NCBI RefSeq assembly: GCF_002224285.1 | Contig: NZ_CP022436.1 | Coordinates: 3,100,001 to 3,164,000, forward strand | Length of the DNA stretch: 64,000 nucleotides | Source: Arthrobacter sp. YN | GTDB lineage: Bacteria; Actinomycetota; Actinomycetes; Actinomycetales; Micrococcaceae | Reading direction: 5' to 3' | Shown: in pieces, positions 55,298 to 64,000 of the stretch | Position numbering within the stretch: the stretch's first letter is position 1 | Layout: every line of letters starts with the position of its first letter | Notes under the pieces: model-generated | Told to the model about the DNA's origin: nothing | What the model saw: only the letters and a program-made list of their open reading frames with translations | Database searches by the model: none | Made by a program: the position numbers and the translations under genes

Positions 55298-58200
55298 ATG
55301 CCCGGTACTTCAGCCAACCGACCCCAGCGAGTCCTCAGGGGTTTCCTCGTGCCCCTGGTGATTGCCACGGTGGCGGCCCTCTTGCCTCTCACTGCGCCAG
55401 CGGCGGTGGCTGCGGGTCCCTGCGACCCCGTAGTGAACCTCGTTGCCTGTGAGAATTCCAAGACCGGCAGTCCGCCGTCGGAGTGGGACATAAATGGTGC
55501 CGGCGACGACAGCATCCAGGGCTTCTCCACCGAGATCAGTGTCAATGCCGGCCAACCCATCCGTTTCAAGGTGGATACGAACGCACCGAGCTACACCATC
55601 GGGATCTACCGGACGGGCTGGTATGCGGGCAACGGCGCCCGCAAGATCGCCGATGTGACGCCATCAGTGTTGCGCCAGACACAACCCGCTTGCCGCAGCG
55701 ACGTCACCACGGAGCTGTACGACTGCGGCACGTGGGCAGTATCAGCAACGTGGCAGGTACCGGCCACCGCTGTCTCAGGGGTCTACGTCGCGCTCCTCCG
55801 GCGTCCGGATACGGGGGCGAAGAGCCACATCACGTTCATCGTCCGCAATGACGGCAACCGTTCCGCCGTCGTGTTCCAAACCGCTGATCAGACATGGCAG
55901 GCCTACAACACCTACGGCGGCTCTGACTTCTACCAGGGTGCCGCGAACGGCAGGTCCTACAAAGTCAGCTACAACCGGCCCATGGCAACCAGGGATGGCC
56001 CTGGCGGCAGGGACTTCTACTTTTCCAACGAATACCCCATGGTGCGTTTCCTGGAACAGAACGGTTACGACGTCAGCTACATCAGCGGCCTGGATACGCA
56101 CCGCAACGGCGCCGAGTTGTTGAACCACAAGGTGTTCCTCTCGGTCGGCCACGACGAATATTGGTCGGGGCCCCAACGGGCGAACGTCACTGCCGCGAGG
56201 GACGCCGGCGTCAATCTCCAGTTCCTGTCGGGCAACGAAATGTACTGGCGCACCAGGTTTGAGCCCTCAACCGTTGATAGTGCCGCCAACCGCACCCTGA
56301 CCTGCTACAAGGAAACCTGGGGAAACGCCAAGATCGATCCCAGCACGGAGTGGACCGGCACATGGCGGGACCCGCGCTTCGCTTCCCAAGCCAACGGCGG
56401 AGGACTGCCCGAGAATGCCGTAACCGGGACAATCTATATGTCCAATCACTCGGACCTCCCCGTGACTGTCAAAGCGGACGAGGGCAAGACCAGGCTATGG
56501 CGGAACACCACCTTGGCTTCGATGCCGGCAGGTTCCTCTACAGCGCTTGCACCCCACACCGTCGGCTACGAATCCAATGAGGACCTGGACAACGGCTTCC
56601 GGCCTGCGGGACTCATCAGGCTGTCCACCACCGTGGGAAACGTGCCGGAATATCTGCAGGACTTCGGCAATACCGTAGCTCCCGGCAGCACCACCCACAA
56701 CGTGACCCTTTACCGTGCAGCCAGTGGCGCGTTGGTCTTTTCAGCAGGCAGCGTCCAATGGACCTGGGGCCTGGACCAGGAGCACGACGGCGACGGCGCA
56801 CCCGCCGATGCCCGCATGCGGCAAGCGCAGGTCAACATCCTCGCCGACATGGGTGCGCAACCCGCCACTCGCGCGGCAGGACTGGTTGCCGCAGTCGCCA
56901 GCACCGATACCACCAAGCCCACCGCTGCCATTTCCGCACCTGCCAACGGAGCTACCCTGGCGCACGGCAGCTCCGTCACCGTGACCGGCACGGCCACGGA
57001 CGTGGGTGGCGTTGTGGCCGGCGTCGAAGTTTCCACTGACGGTGGAGCCACGTGGCACCCCGCCACGGGAAAGCAGAACTGGACCTACACGTACATCCAG
57101 AAGGGCCTCGCCACGGCCACCATCCAGGCGCGGGCCATCGACGACAGCGCAAACATCGGTGCCGCCGTCACCAGGAACCTGTCCCTGAGCGGACCGTACA
57201 GCGTTTTCGGCCAAACAGTACCTGCCGTCAAAGACTCAGGAGACGGTGGAGCTTACGAAATGGGTCTGCGGTTCACCCCGTCTGTAGACGGCTTCATCAC
57301 CGGCGTCCGCTTCTACAAGAGCACCGCCAACACCGGCACGCACACCGGCTCATTGTGGAGCGCGACCGGCGAGCGCCTGGCGACGGCCACCTTCACCAAT
57401 GAAACGGCCTCAGGCTGGCAAACTGCCCTGTTCACCCAAGCCGTGCCTGTTGCGGCCGGCCAGAAATATACGGTGTCCTATTGGGCACCCAATGGCCACT
57501 ACGCCACCAAGGACCATCAATGGGCGAGCTTCGGTTCCACCGACGCGCCTTTGAAGGTTGCTGGTGGTTTCGGGGCTGAACCGGCGGGTGTCTACAGCAC
57601 CTCGCCAGGATTCCCCACCACCAGCTTCAACGGTGGCAACTACTTCGCGGACGCGCTCTTCAGCACGGTAGACAGCTCCCCCATGACCGTCTCGGGCCAC
57701 ACGCCCATTCCGTCGTCGTCGAGCGTGTCCGTGAATACCAAAGTAAGTGCTGTCTTCTCCAAGCCGGTCACTGCGGCAAGCGTCCAGCTGACGTTGCAGT
57801 CGCCGTCGGGACCTGTGGCAGGCACTACGGCGTACGACGCCGCAACGCGGCGGGCCACTTTCACGCCGTCGAGCGCTCTGGCCTTCAGCACCCAATTCAC
57901 CGCGACGTTGTCCGGCACCGATTCGATCGGCGGTCCGGTCACTGCCGGTGGCACCTGGTCCTTCACTACGGCAGCGACGTTGCCTGTTCCGGGCGCCTGC
58001 CCCTGCAGCCTCTTCGATGACTCCGTCACACCCGGGATCGCCGAGCTGCGTGAAGGCGTGCCGGTGACCCTCGGAGTGAGGTTCTCCAGTGTTTCCGCGG
58101 GTGAGGTATTGGGTATCCGCTTCTACAAGTCCGCTGGTAACACAGGTGCCCACAATGGAGCCTTGTACACAGCCGCCGGACAGCAGTTGGCCACGGTGGC

Positions 58201-60214
58201 ATTCACCAACGAAAGTGCCTCAGGTTGGCAGACCGCCATGTTCAGCCAGCCTGTGCAGATGGCCGCGAACACAGAGTACATCGTGTCCTACAAGTCGCTG
58301 ACCGGTACCTACTCGGCCACCACCAACGGCTTCGGGTCAGGACTCAGTGTTGGTCCGCTGCGGGCGGCATCGGATGCCGGCGCGTACACCTACAGCGGCG
58401 ACTTTGCCGCTTCACGATCGACCACCAGCTACCTGGTGGACGTCGTGGTGACGGTTCCGAATCCGCCATTCACGGTCGGCTCACACTCGCCGCTGCCAAA
58501 CGCTTCGAGTGTTCCACTGAACACCGCAGTCAGCGCCGTGCTGTCCGAGGCCGCGGTGGCGTCCAGCGTCAGCATGGCAGTAAAGGTGACGGGCGGCGCC
58601 GCAGTTGCCGGCGCGTCGGCCTACGACTCAGCTACCCGAAAAGTCACGTTCACCCCCACAGCTGCCTTGACCGCAGGGACCTCCTACACGGCCACCGTGA
58701 CGGCAACGTCTGTCTCCGGACAACCGATGTCTGCTGGTGGAACGTGGACCTTCACCACAGTTCCAGCACCGCGTACTCCCGGCGTCTGCCCGTGCACGCT
58801 GTACCAGGACACAGTGACACCTGCAACACCCAACGCCGATGACGGAGTTTCGTTGTCCCTCGGCGTCAGGTTCGCCAGCGACACTGCGGGCCAGATCACC
58901 GGAGTGCGCTTCTACAAGGCGGCCGGCAACACGGGAACCCACACTGGTTCGCTCTACACGGCCACGGGACAACTCCTGGCCACGGTCACCTTCACCAATG
59001 AGTCGAGTACCGGCTGGCAGACGGCAACATTCAGCCAACCGGTGACCATTACGGCCGATACTGAGTACGTGGCGGCGTACAAGGCCCCCACAGGCAAGTA
59101 CTCCTATACCGCCGGCGGATTCGGTGAAGGGTTCACCAGCGGGCCACTGCGTACGGCGGCTGACTCGGGAGCTTTCGGTTACAACAGCGACTTCCCGGGT
59201 TCCTCCTCTACCGCCAGTTACCTGGTGGATGTGGTGTTCGCCACCGCCTCGCAGCCCCTGACGATCTCCGAACAGGTACCGGCTCCCGGGGCCACGGGCA
59301 TTCCAACGGATGTGAAGCCTTCCATCACCTTCTCCTCCGCCATCCGTCCGGGGGCGTCGTTCACGTTGACAGCGAACGGCAACCCGGTGGCCGGTACAGC
59401 TGCCCTCTCTGCGGACAGCCGGACCGTCACGTTCACCCCCACCGCGGCGCTGCCCAACAGCACCGTGATCTCGGCCGGCGTCAGTAATGTCGTCTCCCAA
59501 CAGGGGCAGTCGTTCCCGACTACCAACTGGCAATTCACCACTGCGGCGCCCACCGTCCAGGTGTCCACGATCTTTGGATCGCTGACGCCCCAGGTAGTTT
59601 CCGCGTCCGACTTCATCCCTGTTGAACTTGGTACTGCTTTCAGTGTTTCGCAGGCAGGGAACGTGACGGGCATACGTTTCTACAAGGGGGCCGGCAACAC
59701 CGGAACCCACGTGGGTTCGCTGTGGAACTCGGCAGGTACGCGCCTGGCGCAGGTGACCTTCACCAACGAAACGGCCACGGGCTGGCAAACTGCCACCCTC
59801 TCCGCGCCAGTGGCGTTGGTGACAGGCCAAACCTACGTGGTGTCCTACAGGGCACCCAATGGCCGCTACTCCTACACCTCTGCGTTCTTCAACCAGACCT
59901 ACACAAGCGGGGTGTTCACCGCCAGTGGCCCGAACAACGGCCGCTACCGGTATGGATCCGGGGGCGTCATGCCAACCACCTCCTGGAATGCCACGAACTA
60001 CTTTGTGGATGTGGTGTATTCCACCACTGCACCGGCACAGCAGACCGCGGCCCCGTCCCCGTCCCCGTCGCCCACAGCTACTCCGACGGCCACGCCCACA
60101 CCGTCGCCCACGGCAACGGCGACGGCTACCGCTTCCCCGAGCCCCTCGCCCAGTCCGACTCCCAGTCCGACCCAGTCAGGTGGGTTGCTCTGCGGGCTGC
60201 TGAGGGTCTGCTGA
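55298..60214 (+). CDS. Secreted multidomain protein: DMFase-like domain, four DUF4082 domains, Ig-like domains
   Basis: A 1,638-residue protein. Residues 1-40 are a signal peptide ending near APAAVAA. Residues 60-540 resemble the C-terminal beta-subunit domain of N,N-dimethylformamidase (GIYRTGWYAGNGARKI, NEYPMVRFLEQNGYDVSY, VGHDEYWSGPQRANV). An Ig-like domain follows (about 545-630). DUF4082 modules (GVRFYKxxxNTGTHxGSLxxxxG) lie near 633-790, 897-1052, 1161-1314 and 1421-1577, separated by Big_5-like domains. A Ser/Pro/Thr linker precedes a short tail ending GGLLCGLLRVC. It should be a surface or extracellular enzyme/adhesin; its substrate is unknown. The start has AGGAG 5 bases upstream. 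Confidence 0.85.
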   Translation: MPGTSANRPQRVLRGFLVPLVIATVAALLPLTAPAAVAAGPCDPVVNLVACENSKTGSPPSEWDINGAGDDSIQGFSTEISVNAGQPIRFKVDTNAPSYTIGIYRTGWYAGNGARKIADVTPSVLRQTQPACRSDVTTELYDCGTWAVSATWQVPATAVSGVYVALLRRPDTGAKSHITFIVRNDGNRSAVVFQTADQTWQAYNTYGGSDFYQGAANGRSYKVSYNRPMATRDGPGGRDFYFSNEYPMVRFLEQNGYDVSYISGLDTHRNGAELLNHKVFLSVGHDEYWSGPQRANVTAARDAGVNLQFLSGNEMYWRTRFEPSTVDSAANRTLTCYKETWGNAKIDPSTEWTGTWRDPRFASQANGGGLPENAVTGTIYMSNHSDLPVTVKADEGKTRLWRNTTLASMPAGSSTALAPHTVGYESNEDLDNGFRPAGLIRLSTTVGNVPEYLQDFGNTVAPGSTTHNVTLYRAASGALVFSAGSVQWTWGLDQEHDGDGAPADARMRQAQVNILADMGAQPATRAAGLVAAVASTDTTKPTAAISAPANGATLAHGSSVTVTGTATDVGGVVAGVEVSTDGGATWHPATGKQNWTYTYIQKGLATATIQARAIDDSANIGAAVTRNLSLSGPYSVFGQTVPAVKDSGDGGAYEMGLRFTPSVDGFITGVRFYKSTANTGTHTGSLWSATGERLATATFTNETASGWQTALFTQAVPVAAGQKYTVSYWAPNGHYATKDHQWASFGSTDAPLKVAGGFGAEPAGVYSTSPGFPTTSFNGGNYFADALFSTVDSSPMTVSGHTPIPSSSSVSVNTKVSAVFSKPVTAASVQLTLQSPSGPVAGTTAYDAATRRATFTPSSALAFSTQFTATLSGTDSIGGPVTAGGTWSFTTAATLPVPGACPCSLFDDSVTPGIAELREGVPVTLGVRFSSVSAGEVLGIRFYKSAGNTGAHNGALYTAAGQQLATVAFTNESASGWQTAMFSQPVQMAANTEYIVSYKSLTGTYSATTNGFGSGLSVGPLRAASDAGAYTYSGDFAASRSTTSYLVDVVVTVPNPPFTVGSHSPLPNASSVPLNTAVSAVLSEAAVASSVSMAVKVTGGAAVAGASAYDSATRKVTFTPTAALTAGTSYTATVTATSVSGQPMSAGGTWTFTTVPAPRTPGVCPCTLYQDTVTPATPNADDGVSLSLGVRFASDTAGQITGVRFYKAAGNTGTHTGSLYTATGQLLATVTFTNESSTGWQTATFSQPVTITADTEYVAAYKAPTGKYSYTAGGFGEGFTSGPLRTAADSGAFGYNSDFPGSSSTASYLVDVVFATASQPLTISEQVPAPGATGIPTDVKPSITFSSAIRPGASFTLTANGNPVAGTAALSADSRTVTFTPTAALPNSTVISAGVSNVVSQQGQSFPTTNWQFTTAAPTVQVSTIFGSLTPQVVSASDFIPVELGTAFSVSQAGNVTGIRFYKGAGNTGTHVGSLWNSAGTRLAQVTFTNETATGWQTATLSAPVALVTGQTYVVSYRAPNGRYSYTSAFFNQTYTSGVFTASGPNNGRYRYGSGGVMPTTSWNATNYFVDVVYSTTAPAQQTAAPSPSPSPTATPTATPTPSPTATATATASPSPSPSPTPSPTQSGGLLCGLLRVC

Positions 60215-60234
60215 GGGTCGGCTGACACACCGCT

Positions 60235-60279
60235 TCCGCTGGCGTCCAACCCCTGAACTCCGGGCCGGGCGCCAGCGGA
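60235..60279. terminator. Stem-loop after the secreted protein gene
   Basis: TCCGCTGGCG (60235-60244) pairs with CGCCAGCGGA (60270-60279) around a 25-base loop; no T-tract. It separates convergent transcripts. Confidence 0.5.
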
Positions 60280-60370
60280 GCTGTGCCAGGCATACTATTC
60301 ACCGCGCTTCCCTTAGCCCATCCTCTTCAGCGGGCTCGCTTTGGCGTGAGTGCTTGCACCGTGACTGCTT

Positions 60371-61399
60371 TCAGCGAACGACGCTTGGAGACCACGCGTG
60401 GGCGATGAACAGGCTGGGCTGCGAGCCCGGTTCGGTGCCAAGCTGCCAAATGTTGCTGTCGCCTTCCACTGCATCATCTGCCAAGCCATAGAGAAGGTTC
60501 CGGTCATCAAGCCATTCGATCTGGTCATCCACGCTGCGCTTTTCCGCAAGAACCGTTTCCCGACCTGACGCGAGGTCAAGGACGGCGACCTTCCAATGGG
60601 CAACCAGCCCGCCGCCGTCGTTCTCCTTGTAAGCGATCCGGGTGCCGTCCGGCGAGATCGACGGGCACTCCACATGGTCGTGGATAGCCGTGAGGCTTTT
60701 TGCGGACAGGCTCCCCCGGACCAACCAGATACGGCCCGACGACGCCGCTGTGGCGTAGAAGACATCACTCTGTCCAGGGGCAAAGGTCACTCCCCAAATG
60801 TTCCTGTCCGTGGCTACCAGGCGCTCACCGTTAACCATCAACGCGAAGTCCTCAAGGTTTCCGGACGTACCCCCGGGCAAGCTGATTTCAGTGGCTGTGG
60901 AAAATCCCGAAGCAGCGTAGGAGTGACCCGTGACAAAGACGGTAGTAGCGATCATGGAGCCGTCAGCGCTGACCCGGGTCCTGCTCGGAATGCCCGGGAG
61001 GGGCCATGAACGCTGGATCTGCCAATCGCGGTTCATGACTGCTGCTTCGAAGGCGGTCACCAGCCCTCGGTTCGTCTTCAAGCACACCACGGTTTCGGCC
61101 GTTCCATGGACGCGGTCGCACTCTTGTTCACTCACCGCCCGGGTACCGCCCGGAGCGGACAGGGGCACAGTTGCCGCGTTGCCATAGCCCTGGCCCGACG
61201 CCGTGTTCCGGAAAAGGACAAATGGAGCAGCCGGAAGCGGCTGGCCGGCAGTGATACCTACGGACGAAGCCGCGGTCCTGCTCTCTTCGAACCGCTGGTA
61301 GGCGCCCACCGCATAGATTCCGGCTGCTGCCAGCACAAGTGCTGTCACGGCGAGGAGAACACCCCACCGCGCCTTGCTGCCGGTCAGTGTCCCACTCAT
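60371..61399 (-). CDS. Membrane-anchored TolB-like beta-propeller protein
   Basis: A 342-residue protein. The start at 61399 (MSGTLTGSKARWGVLL) gives one N-terminal membrane helix (residues about 12-32) and an external domain. The motif CPSISPDGTRIAYKEND is the TolB/WD40 propeller signature, and further blades are visible (TRVSADGSMIATTVFV, GVTFAPGQSDVFYATA). Its ATG overlaps the upstream MFS stop by 4 bases, so it may act with the transporter. The role is unknown. Confidence 0.75.
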   Translation of the reverse strand: MSGTLTGSKARWGVLLAVTALVLAAAGIYAVGAYQRFEESRTAASSVGITAGQPLPAAPFVLFRNTASGQGYGNAATVPLSAPGGTRAVSEQECDRVHGTAETVVCLKTNRGLVTAFEAAVMNRDWQIQRSWPLPGIPSRTRVSADGSMIATTVFVTGHSYAASGFSTATEISLPGGTSGNLEDFALMVNGERLVATDRNIWGVTFAPGQSDVFYATAASSGRIWLVRGSLSAKSLTAIHDHVECPSISPDGTRIAYKENDGGGLVAHWKVAVLDLASGRETVLAEKRSVDDQIEWLDDRNLLYGLADDAVEGDSNIWQLGTEPGSQPSLFIAHAWSPSVVR

Positions 61400-62697
61400 G
61401 CCCCGCTGCCCGCGTCCTGGTTTGCGGCTGGCCTGGCACTTCGCAGGATCACGGTGACAGCCACCACTGCACAGGCCAGGAGACCGCTGGCCACTACCAT
61501 CGCCGTCGGCGCTCCCACGGCATACCAGAGCACGCCAAAGCCCGCGGAGGCGGTCATCCGACTCAACGCCACCACCGTTTGGGCTGAAGCAATTCCTGTA
61601 GCAAGCTTCCCCGCCGGCGTGAGTTGGCTGGCCAAGGCGGCCAGGACGCCATCGGTTGCGGCATAAAACGCTCCCAACAAGACCAGGCATCCCACAGTGC
61701 CCCACAATCCACCGAAAGGTGCCGCAGCGAGAAGGTATGTTGCCAGCAAGGCGATATGCCCGCCCACGAAAACCGGAATTTTGCCGACCCTGTCAGCCAG
61801 CCGCCCCAGCGGAATTGCGAGGGCAAGGAACACCACATTGGTCCCGACGAACAACAACGGGAACCACTGGACGGCGAACGAATCCCTGGCCTGCAGAACC
61901 AGGTAGATGAAGCCGTCACCGATGGTCACCACACCCAGAAGGCCTGCGGCGATCAGCAGCTTACCCAGACCCGGTTCCTTCAAGTGGCTCCAGGAAAAGG
62001 CGAAGAGCCGCCGGTCCTCCCTTCCCTCAGTACTCTTCAGTCCGTGGGCCCGGATATCCGGCACGACCAAGGCCAGGACGGCGACCCCGATCACGGCGAA
62101 GGCAAGAGACACCACAAAGACGGTGCTGAATCCGTTGGGAATCATCAACAGGACAAAGAAAGCGATCAACGGCCCGGCCGCAGCCCCTATATTGTCCAGC
62201 ATTCTGTGAACGCCAAAGGACCGCGCCAAATGTTCGGGCTGAGCGGACACCGAGATCAGTGCGTCCCTTGGTGCAGTCCGAATTCCCTTGCCGATTCTGT
62301 CGCCGGTCACAATGGCCGCAATCGCCCAGAAACCACCGGAAAAGAGGAAACCGATTCTCGCAAGCATGGAAAGGCCGTAACCGGCCAGCGCTATCCGTTT
62401 GGGATGCCCGCTGCGGTCGGCTGCCCACCCGGCCGCAATCCTGACGATGGCACTGGCGCCTTGGTTGATGCCGTCGATGAAGCCAAACGCGATAGTCGAC
62501 AGCCCCAAAAATCCTGTCAAGTACAAGGGAAGGATTGCCGTGACCGACTCGGAAGAAACATCCGTCACCATGCTCACTATGCCCAACCACAGGATGACCG
62601 GGGACAAACGGAACGGCACCTCCGCTGCCAGTGCCGTTGCGTTGTTCCGTGACTTGTCCCGTTTACCGCCGCTATGGTCTGAAAGCGAAATGTACAT
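61396..62697 (-). CDS. Major facilitator superfamily transporter
   Basis: A 433-residue, 12-helix transporter. AAGWAADRSGHPKRIAL and RLADRVGKIPVFVG are the MFS loop motifs; GDRIGKGIRTAPRDALISVSA is typical of the RhtX/YxiO-like subgroup annotated as drug or unknown-solute MFS. It starts 7 bases after the upstream secreted protein's stop and overlaps the propeller gene. Substrate not deduced. Confidence 0.85.
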   Translation of the reverse strand: MYISLSDHSGGKRDKSRNNATALAAEVPFRLSPVILWLGIVSMVTDVSSESVTAILPLYLTGFLGLSTIAFGFIDGINQGASAIVRIAAGWAADRSGHPKRIALAGYGLSMLARIGFLFSGGFWAIAAIVTGDRIGKGIRTAPRDALISVSAQPEHLARSFGVHRMLDNIGAAAGPLIAFFVLLMIPNGFSTVFVVSLAFAVIGVAVLALVVPDIRAHGLKSTEGREDRRLFAFSWSHLKEPGLGKLLIAAGLLGVVTIGDGFIYLVLQARDSFAVQWFPLLFVGTNVVFLALAIPLGRLADRVGKIPVFVGGHIALLATYLLAAAPFGGLWGTVGCLVLLGAFYAATDGVLAALASQLTPAGKLATGIASAQTVVALSRMTASAGFGVLWYAVGAPTAMVVASGLLACAVVAVTVILRSARPAANQDAGSGA

Positions 62698-62704
62698 CGA
62701 GTCC

Positions 62705-63427
62705 CTACTCCGCCCTCGTGTGCAGGCTGCCCAACAGCTGGAAGCGCGAGTTGCCCGTTCCCGTGGTGGACACTGAAACCGTCACCGTGTCAGCGCCCCG
62801 CACAAAGCGTGCCGCCACCGCGCCGTCCGCGGCCGGCGCGTCCTCGGTCCAAAAGCCGTGTGACACCAACGATTGGCGGAAGGAGTCCAGGACCTCAGCC
62901 CGTGGCTTGGCAATAATGCCGTCCGCTGCCAGCTGGAGGATGTCACCGGACGTGGAAACCGAGGTAGACCCGATAGTGGTCCCGGCAGGCAGCGACAGGA
63001 CGCCGTCGGGCCAGCCGTCCACCAGCTCGCCTGACGCACTGCCGGGCTCAGGAAGTGCACCAGTGATGAGCGGTGCCGGCGCGGAAGGTTCAGGCAACCC
63101 TGTTGGCGTGGAAGTGACGGGAGGGAGGACTTCGAGGGGCTTGGCAGTAGATGCTCCCGCACTGCCTTCTGCGCCGCTTGTCGGGTTGCCGCTGCCCTCG
63201 GTTGCACTGCCCCCGGTTGCACTGTTGGCAGCGTCCGACGCCGTACTGCCGGAGGTCGGTGCGGCGGCGCCGGTGGAACCGGGGCCCCGGTCAGGGCTCG
63301 AAGTGGACGATGGAGGAGCTTGCGCAGACGTGGCTCCCGGCCTGGCCATCTGGTCGAACACTATGGCCGCGGCGGCAATGAGCACAGCAAGGCAGAAACC
63401 TGCTACGACCAGCCGCCGCGCCATCAT
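62705..63427 (-). CDS. Membrane-anchored secreted protein with low-complexity linker
   Basis: A 240-residue protein. Residues 1-24 (MMARRLVVAGFCLAVLIAAAAIVF) form a membrane anchor or signal. Residues 28-115 are Ser/Thr/Gly/Ala/Pro-rich and likely unfolded. Residues about 120-240 form a small alpha/beta domain (IIAKPRAEVLDSFRQSLVSHGF, ARFVRGADTVTVSVS). It is the first gene of an operon with the MFS and propeller genes. Its function is unknown. Confidence 0.7.
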   Translation of the reverse strand: MMARRLVVAGFCLAVLIAAAAIVFDQMARPGATSAQAPPSSTSSPDRGPGSTGAAAPTSGSTASDAANSATGGSATEGSGNPTSGAEGSAGASTAKPLEVLPPVTSTPTGLPEPSAPAPLITGALPEPGSASGELVDGWPDGVLSLPAGTTIGSTSVSTSGDILQLAADGIIAKPRAEVLDSFRQSLVSHGFWTEDAPAADGAVAARFVRGADTVTVSVSTTGTGNSRFQLLGSLHTRAE

Positions 63428-63500
63428 GGCTTACCTGGACCGGCTGGGCCGCGGAAGTGGCAGTTGGATCCTGCATCAAGAACGGCCGCGGGTAGAAGAG

Positions 63501-63524
63501 ACGCCACCCGGATTGAGGTGGCGT
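63501..63524 (-). terminator. Terminator downstream of mutM
   Basis: ACGCCACC (63501-63508) pairs with GGTGGCGT (63517-63524). On the minus strand a T/C-rich stretch (CTCTTCT) follows. It ends the mutM transcript 87 bases past its stop. Confidence 0.55.
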
Positions 63525-63610
63525 TCATCCTTGCGATGGCGATTCGACGCGCCAAGCTGTTCATGGGGACAGTCTGCCATTGCGATCCGGATTCCGGAAC
63601 AGTTTTGGCC

Positions 63611-64000
63611 CTACCATCGTCCGTTCCGTGGCCGGGGTTGGCACACGGGACACGTATAGGAGGAACGGTTCATGAACTGTTCCCTTTTCATGACGCTGTG
63701 AAGGCCGATTGCCTCGCAACGGCCGCACAGTTCTCCGGCACGCCCGTACGCGTTGAGCGACCGTGCAAAATACCCGGAGTCTCCGTTGACATTCACGTAG
63801 AGGGAGTCGAAGCTTGTTCCGCCAGCGGCCAATGCGGCGTTCATGACGTCCTTGACCGCTTCAACCAGTTTCTCGGCATCCGCACGACGCATGGTGTCCG
63901 TAGCCCTGGCGTAATGGAGACGGGCACGCCATAAAGCTTCGTCCGCGTAGATATTGCCGATGCCGGAGATGACTGACTGATCCAGCAGCGCCCTCTTGAT
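63611..64000 (-). CDS. mutM: Formamidopyrimidine-DNA glycosylase (3' part)
   Basis: The frame is open to the window edge, giving the C-terminal 129 residues. [20 protein letters not shown] is the Fpg helix-two-turn-helix region, and CGRC...CPVC is the zinc finger that grips DNA (residues LCGRCEAIG and TCPVC). It repairs oxidised purines such as 8-oxoguanine. In Actinobacteria it usually sits right before smc; here 8.7 kb intervene. Confidence 0.95.
   Translation of the reverse strand: MKRALLDQSVISGIGNIYADEALWRARLHYARATDTMRRADAEKLVEAVKDVMNAALAAGGTSFDSLYVNVNGDSGYFARSLNAYGRAGELCGRCEAIGLHSVMKREQFMNRSSYTCPVCQPRPRNGRW

Noticed and set aside
55775..56176. Antisense frames inside the secreted protein gene
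   Set aside because: Several long reverse frames exist only because of GC-rich repeats; no domain is seen.
61624..62652. 342-residue antisense frame in the MFS gene
   Set aside because: Composition (Gln, His, Pro) matches a reverse reading of a membrane protein; the MFS motifs are on the other strand.

Overview
The window is a high-GC actinobacterial chromosome segment, most likely from Arthrobacter, Paenarthrobacter or a close Micrococcaceae relative. The evidence is the protein sequences, frequent GTG/TTG starts, and gene orders typical of Actinobacteria: sir2-ahpE-DUF3052 / aceE-fasR-fabD-fabH-acpP-fabF, rpsP-khpA-rimM-trmD-rplS-lepB-rnhB, amtB-glnK near ffh, and ftsY-smc. The genus is inferred by recognition only.

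Region 1 (1 to about 16,746) is the right-hand part of a siphovirus-type prophage. It runs from head-tail connector genes through tail terminator, major tail protein, frameshifted tail assembly chaperones, tape measure, tail tip, two fibre-like proteins with deacetylase-like domains, and membrane proteins with a CHAP endolysin. It ends in a minus-strand cassette of small zinc-finger and DUF6221 genes next to a tRNA-Val. Terminase, capsid, integrase and repressor genes would lie left of the window. Unusual points are a lipoprotein gene facing the tail operon and a two-helix membrane protein whose C-terminus resembles parts of a tail protein.

Region 2 (16.8-27.9 kb) holds a minus-strand operon (sirtuin, AhpE-like peroxiredoxin, DUF3052), then aceE and the fatty acid synthesis cluster. 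Two near-identical inverted repeats, one before the PucR-type regulator and one before fabD, look like operators of that regulator.

Region 3 (28.1-38.0 kb) is a long minus-strand run: rpsP, khpA, rimM, trmD, rplS, two adjacent signal peptidases, rnhB, a DUF2469 gene, yraN, comM, dprA and xerC. It combines ribosome, RNA modification, secretion and DNA processing functions. Region 4 (38.2-43.6 kb) holds small metabolic genes, including thiC under a TPP riboswitch.

Region 5 (43.6-54.9 kb) carries SRP and nitrogen genes (ffh, a glucose-6-phosphate dehydrogenase paralogue, glnK, amtB, an MFS transporter, ftsY, smc). glnD, found between glnK and ffh in several Actinobacteria, is absent here. Region 6 (54.9-64.0 kb) has a 1,638-residue secreted multidomain protein and a three-gene membrane/secretion operon, between smc and a partial mutM.

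Protein identities rest on reading motifs and overall similarity; no database search was possible. Phage structural names are the least certain.
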